From Holacanthus passer (taxonomy: Eukaryota; Chordata; Actinopteri; Pomacanthidae), in NCBI GenBank assembly GCA_025331565.1, contig JAFREQ010000120.1, positions 434,001 through 498,000 of the forward strand: DNA of 64,000 nucleotides, written 5' to 3'. Position numbers and translations under genes: made by a program. Positions 35,218 through 47,085 of the stretch are shown here, one piece after another (the first letter of the stretch is position 1; each line of letters begins with the position of its first letter). A model generated the notes under the pieces. It saw only the letters and a program-made list of their open reading frames with translations, ran no database searches and was not told the origin of the DNA.

Positions 35218-35386
35218 CAACCTCAGTTCCAAAAAAGTTGGGATGCTGTATAGCCGAATAAGCCAAATAAGCAGATATTTACAAAAATCAATGAAGTTGA
35301 TGAGGTCAAACATTGAATATGTTGATCACTTTCTATTTTATTTCAGATTGATACAGCATCCCAACTATTTTTTGGAATCTGGGTTG
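35218..35386. mobile_element. Small inverted-repeat element (AAAAAAGTTGGGATGCTGTA ends)
   Basis: The left end CAACCTCAGTTCCAAAAAAG continuing TTGGGATGCTGTAT is inverted at the right end (reverse complement CAACCCAGATTCCAAAAAAT continuing AGTTGGGATGCTGTAT). The total is about 169 bp with no coding content. I remember the CAACCCCGATTCCAAAAAAG terminus as that of a widespread fish MITE of likely Tc1/mariner type. This copy is a short internal-deletion form. Confidence 0.8.
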
Positions 35387-36045
35387 TAGTTTAAAAGAAT
35401 ATTTTTTTTATATTTCACTTTTATTACATAATATGCTGACAGGAAATGGGGGATGATGCACAACAAAGGTCCCCAGCCCAGGATGACATGGTCAGCATTT
35501 TAAACACCCCCCTCCTTTATGATTAACACAGCCGTTGGAGTATTCGCTCATACTGCATTTGCTCATGGATGAAAGTCATATATGGCCATGTGGTTTTAGA
35601 TAAATCTAATTCCCGAACTGACCTTGTTGAAGGCCACAGGCTGAACTGTGTTAATATAAATAATAAAGATGTTCTCAATAATTCAAGTGTTGCTGGAGTT
35701 TTGATCCTTCTGGCTACCTCTCCTTTCCATGCACCTTGCAAGCAGATGAAGTAGTGCCTACTTGACTTTTACAACTTAATTTACAATCTACAGAAACAAA
35801 CCTTAATTTTTGGTGCCTTACTCTGTAGGAGTGGTGGAGATCAATAATACAATAAGTTGAAGTTTCCTCTCCAGTTTGACAGAGCAGTCATCAGACAGGA
35901 GTTGCCCTCCGTGTGCTTCAGGATTTATTATAAAGGCAAAATAACACCTCACACACTCGACCAATAGTAATTCACCTCCCTTCCGGTTGACTTCCTGTCT
36001 GACAAAGGGTCCAAATTATTGCACTGGCTAATATTCAGTTTTGTA
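35387..36045. other. Noncoding stretch
   Basis: No gene seen. Confidence 0.6.
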
Positions 36046-36049
36046 CCCC

Positions 36050-36330
36050 TCTGCCTCCCTTCCCCCTCTCCAAATCCAGTAATCCAAGAGGAAATGAAAT
36101 TGGCTTAGTGACTTTCCGACCTGTCGGGGGAGGGAACGCCACACAGGACTGTAGTGAACAGTTTAAGCTGATTAACCCCAATAAGGAGGGTTATCTTATT
36201 AAAGCTTGACTTTAGAGGCTATACGCAGGTTGGCTCTATGAATATGAGTGAATACAGGGAGTCCATTAATTAATGGTGGCTCCAAAAAGCTTATGTAACT
36301 TGTGTTTGCAGCTCAGGCCAAACTCTAGAA
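36050..36330. promoter_or_regulatory. Candidate conserved regulatory block
   Basis: Repeat-free and motif-rich sequence: CAGTAATCCAAGAGG, TTTAAGCTGATTAACCCC, GGTTATCTTATTAAAGC (GATA plus homeodomain) and CCATTAATTAATGGTGG, the last a perfect palindrome CCATTAATTAATGG. No coding signal. Inference from texture. Confidence 0.32.
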
Positions 36331-38860
36331 ATATCTGACAGGGTTTTACAACAAACAGTTTTCACACATTGATGCAGATGAGCAGCATTTTTAAGGAATT
36401 CAAATGTTTTGTTGAGTTTTGAAGTAAAAATTCATCCAGCTTTTTGGTAGAGATCCTAAAATGGATCTGCGACACACTCCCTGCCAACTAAGATGCCACA
36501 CATCTTTCATGTTTTGCACAAATTAAATTTAGGTGATTTCAGTGTTCCTGTATGAAGTCATAAAGTGAATACTCAGAGGGGAGAACAGTCTCCTGGCCTG
36601 GATGCTGCATCCATAGAAAGCTGTACTTGTCTGTCTCATGAAGCAGGATCACAAAGTATTCTTGATAAATTTGCTCAGTAAAATGCACAGCGGCATTGCT
36701 TTGCACCATCAGTCCTGATTTGAGTCAGCTGCCTGTTTTGATGTCTTTTTTCTGACAATAAATTAAATGAAGTGGTTGCTGAAATAATTAGATTTAATGC
36801 TGTAATAGGAGCATGAACCCCAGTGTTAATCAGTAACATAAGGCGTTGTATACTTGTTTTTCACCAACACATATATGTAGACAAGCAGCAACGTATATAA
36901 TAGAAATCTTTTATGGACCCATACACATAACAGGTCTGTATCCACAGTATGTCTGCTGTGAGCCTCTGATTACCTTCACTGTCTCTTACTTTTCTGAAGA
37001 ACAGGAAGAACTAATGCTGATGGTCTACCTTATATTTTTACCATAGACGTACACAATTCGTTGCAACACCAGACTTGTGTTCTTTGATAATCATTGAAAT
37101 TGATGCCAGCATCAGACACTAATTATGAGCATTGGCAGTAGTCTTGTCAAAACAGTGAGGGTAATGAGTTCAGGCAGCGATCCGTACGCTGTCATATTAG
37201 TCAACTGCCTTTACAGGACGGAAACGCCAAGCTTCACCTCCTGGTTCTTTCACTTGAATGGAAAAACAATCAAAGCAGCACCAATAAGTATGTTTGCTGT
37301 ATCTGAATCCTGGCTGTATGTGATATTACAGTATGCAAAAGAGGAAAATGACAGTAAACCGTTTGGTGGCTTTACATGTGCCTGTTTGTTTGATGTGTTT
37401 CCTGCAGTGTTCTGTAGTACAGGTCTGGCACAAGTGATAATCACACAGGGACAGTGTGTGACTAAAGAAGTACACAAAGAAGGAAAGAGGAAAGAAATGT
37501 GTTGTTGCACAAGAACTACTTTCTGCAGGGATTTGCTGCCACTATGAAAAAAATAGTTTCACAGTTTCTAACCATTTTTCTACATTATATCAAGATTTAC
37601 CTGTATTTTTTTTCCATTATTACCAAATTCAGTTTGACTCAACTTTAACAACTAACATAATATGACTTGGTCTTATTATCAACATCTCTTTACATTCTTT
37701 TTTCATTTGTTTTTTTCTCTGTAAAACATTTTTTTTTATGTTATAACCAGAAGAAGGTCGAATCATTTGGTTTATAGTAATAACATGAAAGATATCATTA
37801 TAACATTGTAACAGTGCTGCATTATGCTGCAGTACAAGATAAAAAATTAAAAATGAAATGAAAATGAAATGAAAAAAAAGAGCCTATAACCCCAAACTGC
37901 TATTTGTGGGTACTGCTGTATTGGCAGCAAATAATATTTAATATTTAAAGACATTGTACAGACATATAAGTTCATATTAATGATGCATTATACTGTGGTT
38001 TGTACTGGTTTGCAGTCAGAATGTCTTCATCTCTCTCCGTCCAAATTGTCCTTCGGGATCAAAAGCAGTGGAAATCACGCCGGAGCCCAGAGCTCCTCTT
38101 ATCATGTCCGAACACAAAGCCTCCAAAAACATTCATGTGTTTTAAATTTATGCATTAAAGATGCTCCAGGGTGCACTTTGCATACATCAGCTATTAAACA
38201 AATGGGATTTCAGATCAAATAATAAGCAGTTTGTCTTTGTTTGCCGTTCTACTGTAAGGAGACACAAATCATAACTTTGGCCTTAAAGGAGGGTATTTTC
38301 TCTCTTAATATTAAAGGGGTGGAGGGGTGGGTTCATGTTTTATTCATGATTAATCCTGGCCTGTGGGAAGGAAAGGCTTTTTATTCACTTAAGTGAGATT
38401 ACATTTGTTAAGTCATTTGTTAAATTGTACAACAGGATAAGGCTGTGTAAATATGCACGCACTGTCTGGCACACCTGGGGTGACTGTTGGCCAAACTCAA
38501 ATGTTCATCTGTTTTAAGGCAGTAGTTTTTGAACACAAGAACTGAACAATTATAAAAAAACAAGCATTAGGTTCCACCTATTTTAAAGATGACCACCTCA
38601 GATGTCATTGCTTTTGCGTTTACGCTGTAATACAGTCAGTATATTTATATGACGCTAAACCATTTTTTAACACTTAACTAAAATTAGTGTTTCTCAGCCA
38701 GTTGATGAAAAGTGGATCTTCGACACCAGATATACTGAATGTGCATATATTATCTGAAAATTGTATCCTGTTTGGTTTATTAAGGATGATCTCACAGCTG
38801 CCAAATTGTTTTTCTCACAGCTCCCAGAGGTGCCAACAGTTCTTTCTCCTTTTTCCTTTT
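36331..38860. other. Noncoding stretch, nothing recognised
   Basis: A 140-codon plus-strand reading frame at 37125-37547 lacks domain or splice support. T-rich patch at 37690-37740. No gene or repeat that I can name. Confidence 0.6.
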
Positions 38861-39200
38861 TTCGTTATTGTTGTTTTGGCAGAGCTGCAAAATGCCAACC
38901 AGGCTACTTCCATTGATTTCGAAAGGTCAAGTGCGCAGTTGTTTGCAGAGGCGTAATAAGAGCGTTTTTTTTTCTTTCGGTTCTCTGATCCAAATGGCCG
39001 CCTTGTAAAGCCGCCAGATAATTAATGACTTAGTAATTAGCAGGTTTATTGTTTGTGTTCATCCATTATGTCACTGTAGGTTGACTGTTCCTTTTTCACC
39101 GTGATTTGATTGACAGGGCATTTTACAGGGGGTGGGTGCAGCGTGATTTGCAAACCAAATCTGCCAACCTGTGAGTGTTAATGAGAAGGAGGTGCTGCGG
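38861..39200. promoter_or_regulatory. Candidate conserved regulatory block with PBX-MEIS site
   Basis: Contains CAGATAATTAATGACTTAG and TAATTAGCAGGTTTATTG (clustered TAATTA cores) and, at 39107-39116, TGATTGACAG, the classical PBX-MEIS/PREP decamer with no mismatch. Flanking sequence (AAATGGCCGCCTTG, CAAACCAAATCTGCCAACCTG) is complex and repeat-free. It is a strong-looking enhancer candidate, but the call rests on motifs and texture. Confidence 0.38.
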
Positions 39201-40338
39201 AGTTATTTCTGCATTTGTGACGGTGCAAGACGCAACCTGTGATCCAAATAAAGATAAAATTGCCCTTTAAATCAGGTGTGATATATATAATGCTTGACAG
39301 ATATTCAACAAATTAAAAGGGAGTAGGAGTTAACCTTGATATCATGTGAGAAGTGCGACGGTTCTCAGCCTGCAGCTCCTCAACTCACTCTGACCGACAA
39401 CATCAGCCATCGAAAATCACCATCAAAAATCAAAAATCATTCACTGATGAAACCACTTTCAGCCATCAGCACTGTGACAAATACATTTTGTTTCCTGCGG
39501 CTGCTTCACAATAAAAGCCACAGTGTTTTGCCAATTGAACGTGGTACTAGCAAGAAGAAATATAGTGTTTGTATTAGTAGTAAATTACCATTTGTCACAG
39601 CTGTAGAAGAGTTATTAATGAACAGTGAAGCTTCTGTCATCGAGATAAGATTCTAAGCAAGTGTTTAAGTAAATGCTGCATCAGTTTCCTGTGAATCTCC
39701 TGTGCTTGTGTATGTAATGTGAATCTCTATTACATATTCCACCAGTAACAATGACAACTACCGTATACACACATAAAAATAATTAACCCATTACATGTAA
39801 ATTTTAAAGTTTAATGTAAAGAGTTGCATTTAATACAATGTTTTTTTTCTATCATATTGAGTCAATGTGAATAAATTAAATACCTTCAGTCAGATTTGCT
39901 TTAGTTAATGCAAACTTTTACATAAACTGTGCTTGACTGTGAGGCTCAGCCTTCTTATGTGATCTAGTAAATAAAGTTTACTTGATTTGTTTAGATTCAG
40001 TTTATACTGAGCATATTCACATCATGTTTGACTTTTTTGGATACATAAACTTTAAATTTCAGTTACATTTTACTTTAAAATATTACTTCATATTTATTAG
40101 AGTCAAGAATCATTTTTTTGAGTGTAGAGGGATAATTAATGAATGTATATACACTGAATGTACTACTGACAATTAATTGTATCAAAAATTGGTTTAATTT
40201 CATGCAAACTTCAAGGATGATAGCTTGTTATCACATTAAGATAAGCAGTGTTGCATGCATTGTGTTAATCCTCAAAGGGAAAAAAATGAACTTTTCATGA
40301 GAGAAAAGGTTTTTTTTGTAATAGCAGCTTGATAGCAG
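39201..40338. other. Noncoding stretch downstream of the coiled-coil locus
   Basis: AT-rich. An A8 run on the minus strand (40310-40317) lies about 21 nt past the coiled-coil stop codon. No AATAAA precedes it, so a retrocopy poly(A) tail is not convincing. Confidence 0.55.
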
Positions 40339-41213
40339 TTAAACCTCCTTGATCTCCTCCAGCAGCTCAACATTTGGTAAATCATGGAGGGAGTTCTTGT
40401 TCCTCTGCTCTTCTTTCAGCTTGGCCAGTTCAGTCTGGAGGCCCTGAATGACTTCTTTCTCAGCCTGGAGCTCAGTGACCAGCTCCTGGTTGGTTGAGAT
40501 CTGTTTATTCAGCTTTTCTCAGTTCCTCCAACTCTTTGGAAAGAGAAGCGTTGTTCTCCAAGATCTTTTCTTTCTCTTTCTTGAGCTCTTCCAGGAGGCT
40601 GTCACTCTTTTCTCTTTCAGCCTTCAGCTCAGTTATGGACCTCAGGTTCATGTCATGTGAAATTCTCAGCTGCTCAAAGTCTTTTTGAAGCTCCCTCTTC
40701 CTCTTTATATCATTTCTAACCTCATTTGCGATCCTCATGGTGTTCATGGTCTGCATGTCACAGAGGCTCTTCAGCATCTCCAACTCTTTGTGGGTTTCCT
40801 TCTCTTTGTTGATGAACATTTCCTTTACCCTCTTCTGATAAGCCAGCCGTTCTCTGGTCTCCTCCAGTTCCTTGCTCATATATTTGGTCCAGGACATTTC
40901 TGGCACAGTCCTGTCCCAACAAATCCTTCTGCTCCCTCACTTTGTCCTGCCGTCTGCTGCTTTTCTCTTGAAGGAGCTTATTATTTAAGACCTCCACTTG
41001 TCTCCGGAGAGACTCTGTCTGCATCTTCTGACCGTCCAGTTCGGTGGTCAGCTGCTTCACCTTCTGCTCCTGAAAGGCGCTGTAGCTTTCAGCCCTTTGC
41101 TGCAGAACCTTCAGCTCCTTCACCTGCTTTTCAACAGCCTGCTTTTCCCACTCGCAGGCTCTCAGCTGTAGGGTTAACTGGAGGACACTCCAGGGTGACC
41201 CGATGTTCTCCAT
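40339..41213 (-). pseudogene. Intronless coiled-coil protein gene with two +1 frameshifts (broken gene or sequence errors)
   Basis: The minus strand encodes an almost entirely helical, Glu/Lys/Leu/Gln-rich coiled-coil protein in three abutting frames. Frame 1 runs from the ATG at 41213 (MENIGSPWSVLQLTLQLRAC, then heptad-rich) to about 40910. Frame 2 (YMSKELEETRERLAYQKRV onwards) runs to about 40517. Frame 3 (TNQELVTELQAEKEVIQG, ending LLEEIKEV) runs to the TAA at 40339-40341. Removing one base at each junction leaves 873 nt, exactly 290 codons plus stop. Both junctions sit in short homopolymers (GG/GGG at 40910-40917, AAAA at 40514-40517). An in-frame TAG two codons upstream supports the start. 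There are no introns, signal peptide or membrane segments. I do not recognise the family. Possibilities are a retrocopy, a recently broken gene, or an intact gene with two indel errors. Confidence 0.75.
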
Positions 41214-41286
41214 TTTTAGCTAATGGATCGTCCAAGTTCCTATGTGTAGATGCACTGATGACCGGCTGTATCTCTATCTGTGGTCT

Positions 41287-41300
41287 GTCTCCGTGGAAAC
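41287..41300 (-). promoter_or_regulatory. RFX-type X-box upstream of the coiled-coil gene
   Basis: On the plus strand GTCTCCGTGGAAAC, on the minus strand GTTTCCACGGAGAC. This matches the palindromic RFX consensus GTTGCCATGGAAAC at 11 of 14 positions and lies 74-87 bp before the ATG, the usual place of X-boxes in ciliary gene promoters. A further GTTATGACAAC half-site-like sequence lies about 30 bp further upstream. Confidence 0.45.
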
Positions 41301-41660
41301 ATTGTCAGGATACAAAATAGCTGCTGTTGTCATAACAAAGTGAGGATGGAAACTGTTTCTCCAAATGTTCCACAGTTTCAAATGTTTACTTTCATTTTAC
41401 ATTAACTGACCTTTTCCTGCACAGTTGGTTTCAGCCTCCCTCAGTTGACGTCTGTGCATCTCCACACGATATAGTCAGTATTTCAATGAGGGTTAAATAC
41501 AGATGTTTTTTTTATTGTACTGTGGTGTTACATGTTAAATGTTAAAACAGTATAATTACTGAACATATACACCATAACCCAAAAATGATTATCAAAATAA
41601 TCACAATTCAAGATTTTAAGACCTTAGACCTTTCTTAGGTGTGTCACAGTGGCACCAGAG
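41301..41660. other. Noncoding stretch upstream of the coiled-coil locus
   Basis: No gene seen. No upstream exon with a donor site pointing into the coiled-coil gene was noticed on the minus strand. Confidence 0.5.
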
Positions 41661-41663
41661 ATA

Positions 41664-41714
41664 CAAATTTCCCCACTGTGGGACGAATAAAGGTATGTCT
41701 TATATCTTATCTTT
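41664..41714 (+). repeat. Retroposon 3'-tail-like motif
   Basis: CAAATTTCCCCACTGTGGGA, then CGAATAAAGG and a TATCTTATCTT tail. The closest relative in this window is at 30.6 kb. Confidence 0.65.
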
Positions 41715-41929
41715 TCAGCATCTTTTTAGAGGACCTACATGTAAGTTCTTATTTACTTATTTGTTTGTTTTTTTAGTAGTGACCTCTTGTGGTTGAGCAA
41801 ACAATAACAGTCCAGTCTCAGTAGCAGGGTCCATTTTAAATTGTTGTCATCACTTGGGGTTGCCAGGCAGCCACTGAGGAACCCAGGACGTCACTGCATT
41901 GGATGTCATTACCATTGTTGTTGCAATGT

Positions 41930-42052
41930 GTAACTATCAGAAAAAACACGCTGGCATCGATATGAGGAATCGATAAGCTCAGGGACAATAGATCGGACAA
42001 TTTGGAACCGATTCTCAACTGGAGCCAGTTCTCGATTCCCATCCCGAACCTT
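41930..42052 (+). repeat. GAATCGAT-type dispersed repeat fragment
   Basis: ATCGATATGAGGAATCGATAAG and, later, CCGATTCTCAACTGGAGCC and TTCTCGATTCCCATCCC. I recall this order (GAATCGATAAG ... ACCGGTTCTCGATTCCCATCCC) as the end of a common fish transposon-derived repeat. Confidence 0.45.
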
Positions 42053-45000
42053 AACAAAGCAGTTTTAGTTGCTTACACTGGAGCAAACTTTGACCAAAGA
42101 GCTGATCGATTATATTTGAGTCATTCTGAGGTTATATTTGAACCCACTGACAAATGGCCTTCTGTCACCTTTAAAAGAAAGAACAGATTGTTAGTGATAG
42201 TCAATATTTTGTGCCATGTTTTTAAATGTGACAAACTAGTACTATGGGGGGTTTCTCTGTATCTGTACATCCTCTCTTACTGCACAAACTCTGAGCCAGA
42301 TGTTTTTGGCATCCAATTCATTAATATTCCTACGACCTCCATCTGAACTCTGCTATTTGTTTAAATATTTCAGAGGAAGAAACAGTTATTTATTTGCGGC
42401 TTTGGAGGCAAACTGCACATCTCCAGTGACATAAACGACAGCTCTCCGTCCAACAGCGGCGTGGTTCGACACCAGGATGGAAGCGGCGTATTTCTCCTCG
42501 CTGCAATTACTCAAAGGAGCTTAATGTTTTGGCTGAGAGTTAAAAGAGAGGAAACCACAGAGATGAAGCAAAGTCAAACCTGTGAAAACACATTAAAGAT
42601 GAACTTGTGAACTTTTACATGATTCCCATGTGAGTTTTATGATCCAACGGGGTTGATCAAGCAAATCATTCATCAAAGGCTTTTTTTAAAGACACATGAA
42701 CGGCAGCTGCAACATATAAATCGAGACTTAAGATGTTAATGCAAATTGAATAATTAGCACTAACAAGCTCCCTGGTTGTCATCAAAATTTGGCACTCGTG
42801 TTCAGAGAATAACATTAGCAGATGAGATGTGTTTTTAGCCACATCCACACAGGATTGTGCCACCTGGGAATATAGCCAGTTGTTTGGAATAGCTGATCTT
42901 ATTTTGGGTGGAGCGAGAAGTCCACTGATGATACTAATCTCTTTTATTGGCACTTAATTTCTTTTTCATCTCATAGCCATACAATTTATTCTTATCTGGT
43001 CGTCATGAAAAAGGGACACAGACTCTCCAGAGGAAGGTACTGAATGCAGTCTTTAAAACAAACCGGCAAGTTTGTCTCAAACTAAACTGGGGACTGAATG
43101 ATCACAAATTTCTGAAGCTGAGAGCAGCATTTGAACAGAGAAGATGAGGTTTGAGTTAAATTAAACATGCAAATAATACTTAGTAATCAACTTGTTTTGC
43201 TAACTAACTGCTTTATGACTGCAGTTTTTTGTACCATGTAATATTTGATCAGTAAGTGAATTAATGTAACCTCGTCTTGTGGGGACAATCTGAAATCACT
43301 CCCTTGTCCTCATTCACTATTCCTACATTTTTCCTTCTTTTTTCCTTTAACATCCAACATTTTCTAGACAATAATATGGAGTCAATAAGAAGAAATAATC
43401 AAAAACAATTTCCCAGAAGCTTCTGGCACACGGAGGTTACTTTCTTGTAGGCTCTGTAGAGACTCTGTTATAGTGTATTATTATTTGTATATACTTTTTT
43501 GTCCTTAGCAGCTCCATAGTATACAAACACCAACATGGAAATTAGTTTGTTTGACATGTTCTGCTCTAACAAATCTATTGCTATTGGAAGGGAAACAGAG
43601 CATCATTGTCACTATTTCAAATATGATGTTACAAAATGCTCCTGTTATCTCACCCTTCAGAGCTTTTGGCAGCAGCTGCAGCTCACATGCCGGCAGATGC
43701 TTACATACCACTGATAGTTGTGTGGATTATATGAGTATCTTTTATGCAACGCACCGACTTTGCATGCCATCAGTGAAAGTACAGTCTGGTGATGTAATGT
43801 ACATTGTATGTAAGAGCATAGAAACACTGGTTCTTAACAAGAGAGCTGGTCTTTTCAAGATATTTTATGTTTTCTTAACGCAAAATAGCTTGATAGGAGG
43901 AAATTAAAAATCACTATCCAAGGTTAAATTCACCAAAAGCTGTTGCTGCTGCTGTGTATGATTGTCAGTATTAAACAGGCCTGGATTAACCCTAGAGACT
44001 CAAATGAGCTTTGGACTCCCATTGAGTCGCTGTTTCTCACATCTCTGTGAACTGTGTAATTAGTAGTTAACTTGATTAAGCACTAATATAATTGGAAATA
44101 TGCGCCTTGTAAACACAAGATAAACCTCCTACGAGATGGAACCTCAGGATTGTGTAATGAGGCAGAGCAGCTGTCGCCTCAAGGTCCCAATCTTTGACAT
44201 TTATATACACTTATCAGGTGCAAACATTAGGATTAAAAAAAAATGTAATTGTATGTACAGTGAGCTGAATTGCATGCAATTGTACAAAAACAAATTACGC
44301 AGTGAACCTGGTGCTCTTGGGCCCCCTGAGGATCTGGGCCCCCAGTGTAGTTGCACACTTTGCCTTGGTCGTATCAATTAGTTTTTAAGAAAAAGACAAC
44401 CAAAAACAGTTGTTACATTAGTATAATGGGTGTTGCATTGTATCAAATACATATTAAATAAAAGGATATGAAACGAAATCTTATGCAACACACACATCAG
44501 ATATCCAGTGGTATCACCTCTATGTTAATGCTCAGTGACTTTACAAAGGGAATAAGGAGATACTGATGTCCTTTAGAAGACTAAAGGACAAAGTTGATTA
44601 TCACTGAAATTCCATTCAATGAGGACATCACCAAAAATCTGTATCCAGTGAAAAACAGCGGATTCTTTTATCTTTCCAAGGAGGGGGGAATATCTCGAGG
44701 TCCGTCTTTACAGTTAGATACGAACTTATCTACTTCAGTAAACAGCAGAAACTGCTTTGAGGTTCATCTCAGTCTTGGACTCATTTAGAGGACAACATTC
44801 CTGATCCTTGTCTGCCACAATGTCCTCAGTACATTCATAAACAAAAGATAAATGAAGCACAGTTTTTCATAGGAATATATTCAGGAAATGTCTTTAATGT
44901 AAGTGTGTGTGGCATAAGTAGCTTCTTTACAGGATTTGGTTGCATGATTGATAATTTGATGATTACATGGAGTACAGTGTGTTTTCTTTTTCTCAACATG

Positions 45001-46910
45001 CACAAGTCAGAAAATCGTCTCCAGGTTTGCTCTTGATTGTTTCTTCTGTATCATACGGACATTTTCTTGTCTTGACCCCCGCCCCTCTCCTCTTTATTCC
45101 TGATGGATGTTAGTGTACTGTACATGAGAGACAATGAGGCAGGGGAAAACCACAGATAGAGCAGGAAGGGATTCAGCCATTTCCCAAACCTCTAATAACT
45201 CCCTTAGGTGGACTGTGGTGAGAAAAGTGCACTGTCTGCCTCCGCAGCAGAATGAATAATGGAGGGGTTAGTATTTGTGTGTGTGCGTGTCTGAGTGTAT
45301 GTCTGCAACCCACCACACAATAATGATAATTGACCAATTAGGTGGCTGGGAGAAGCATAAACACCTGGGGCTCATCCAGAAAGGTAAAACATTACAGAAT
45401 AATCAGACAGAAACGAGACGAACATCTTATCAACAGTGTTTTCCTTTTTGTCAGGGCATCAATAATATCACCCACTGTCACACATTTTAAATGAGAGAGG
45501 TGACATTTTACTGTTTAGAAATGAACCACGATGCAAGGAAATAAAAAAAAACTTTAGGTTGTTGTAGAGTTGAATAAATTCCGGAAGTGCGATATTTGTA
45601 ACTGCTGTTTTGTTGTTTGATTGATTTGACACCGTTCACCCTAATGACAGACAAAGGCTATGACCATCAGTCATAGGCAGCTGCTCATAAAGTTAAATGT
45701 CCACAATCTGCATAATACAAACACAGACACACAGGACAATTAATGCAGCGACCCTATAGGTTTATGTCATAAACCAAGAAATCATGTCCTTTATTCGGCA
45801 TGGCTCTAAACACTACAATACCCATGAGCCTCTGTGAATTCAATCAAAACTGACCCAGAATTTAAAAGCAATTTCTTTATAAAGCTACAGATTTTTTTTT
45901 TTTGTTTTCTCAACAGTGTAATCTAGTTAATGTTACTGGTTCACGTGACAGAATTTGTTGCAAAAATGTGCTTTTAGGAGTCGAAACATGTCCCCTGAAT
46001 TTATTTTTTTAACCTTTTTATATGTACATTGGTTTGACTTTTTATCAAAGAGCCAGATATTTTGTAACACGGTTGTTAATCATTTGGACTGATGATTTAA
46101 CTGGTAAAGTTTTAGGCCGATCAGAGCTGAAGAAGAACCAGCTGAGAGTCAGATAATTATCAAAGGGAAAAATGAATGGACTTTTACTTCTGGAATCAGC
46201 AGTGCCTGAAATAACTCCTCCTACTTTTCAACTCTATTGAGATTTAACATTAAACATGAGCTTTTTCTGTAATACAGCACAACAGTAAGAAATTCAATGT
46301 TCAAATTCAGCTTGATTTGGCTTTAATGATGTGTTCATCGTGGATGCCACCAGGTCTTTAGAAACTTGAAGTGTTTTCACCAAAACCCTGAATCTTTTAC
46401 TTTTTATCACTCAAGGCGTTTTTTCTGTCCCTAAACCAAAATCATAGCTTCATAAGAACCAATATGGTGAGAAGACAGGGCCGTTCCTCGGTGTAGTCCT
46501 TTTGTTCAGCTGCTGTCACTGGAGCACCTGAGTTTCCACTGACCAACTTTTATTTCCTGATTGTCAGGAAGGTTAAGCAAACAAAAACAAAGACTTTCAC
46601 TCAGAACTTGGTTGTAAAAGCTTTAAAAAGTGAGTTCAGTCTAATCTGTGACGTCACCATATTTTACAGTTGGCAGTGCAGATTATGCCTGTTATGTGTC
46701 TTAAGTGAATGTGCAGAGCGATTGCGAAATAGAATCACTATGTTAGAAAGCCTGTTGCATTCAGTCTCAGAAAGCAAAAGGATTTATGGGAAATGTATTT
46801 CTGTTTTGGACATAAATGAATACAAACAGCACCACCAGGGGTTTTGAGGTAGCAGCCAATCATTTAAGCTGTAATGGCATTTAAGAAAGGAAACACACAA
46901 TCACATCGTC
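42053..46910. other. Long noncoding stretch, nothing recognised
   Basis: AT-rich sequence without a supported gene. A GTGGGGACA-type fragment is seen near 43270-43310 and a GGGCCCCCTGAGGATCTGGG fragment near 44318-44343, similar to 57.74-57.80 kb. Reading frames are under about 120 codons and featureless. Confidence 0.55.
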
Positions 46911-46914
46911 CTCA

Positions 46915-47085
46915 CTGGAGCAGTCAGTGATGAAATGCCTTGCTCAGTGGCACCAGTGCAGCAATAGTTAATAACGGAATGATTCACTCTCTCCCTCCCT
47001 GTTTGGACCCGGTCAGGGATTTAACTCGGTGACCTTCCAGCCTTCAGTCCTGACTGACAGCCTCTGAGCCCTGTGCTGACACCAC
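46915..47085. repeat. Fragment of the teleost repeat seen at 25.7 kb
   Basis: ATGCCTTGCTCAGTGGCACC...CAGGGATTTAACTCGGTGACCTTCCAGCC corresponds to the TTGCCCAAGGACAC...GGGATCGAGCC..ACCTTCTGAC blocks of the copy at 25645-25862, in the same order. Confidence 0.55.

Noticed and set aside
37125..37547. 140-codon plus-strand reading frame
   Set aside because: Composition is irregular (many Cys, Phe), with no domain or splice support. Consistent with chance.
40685..41320. 211-codon plus-strand reading frame
   Set aside because: It lies antisense to the coiled-coil gene. Long antisense frames are expected opposite Glu/Leu/Lys-rich helical coding sequence.
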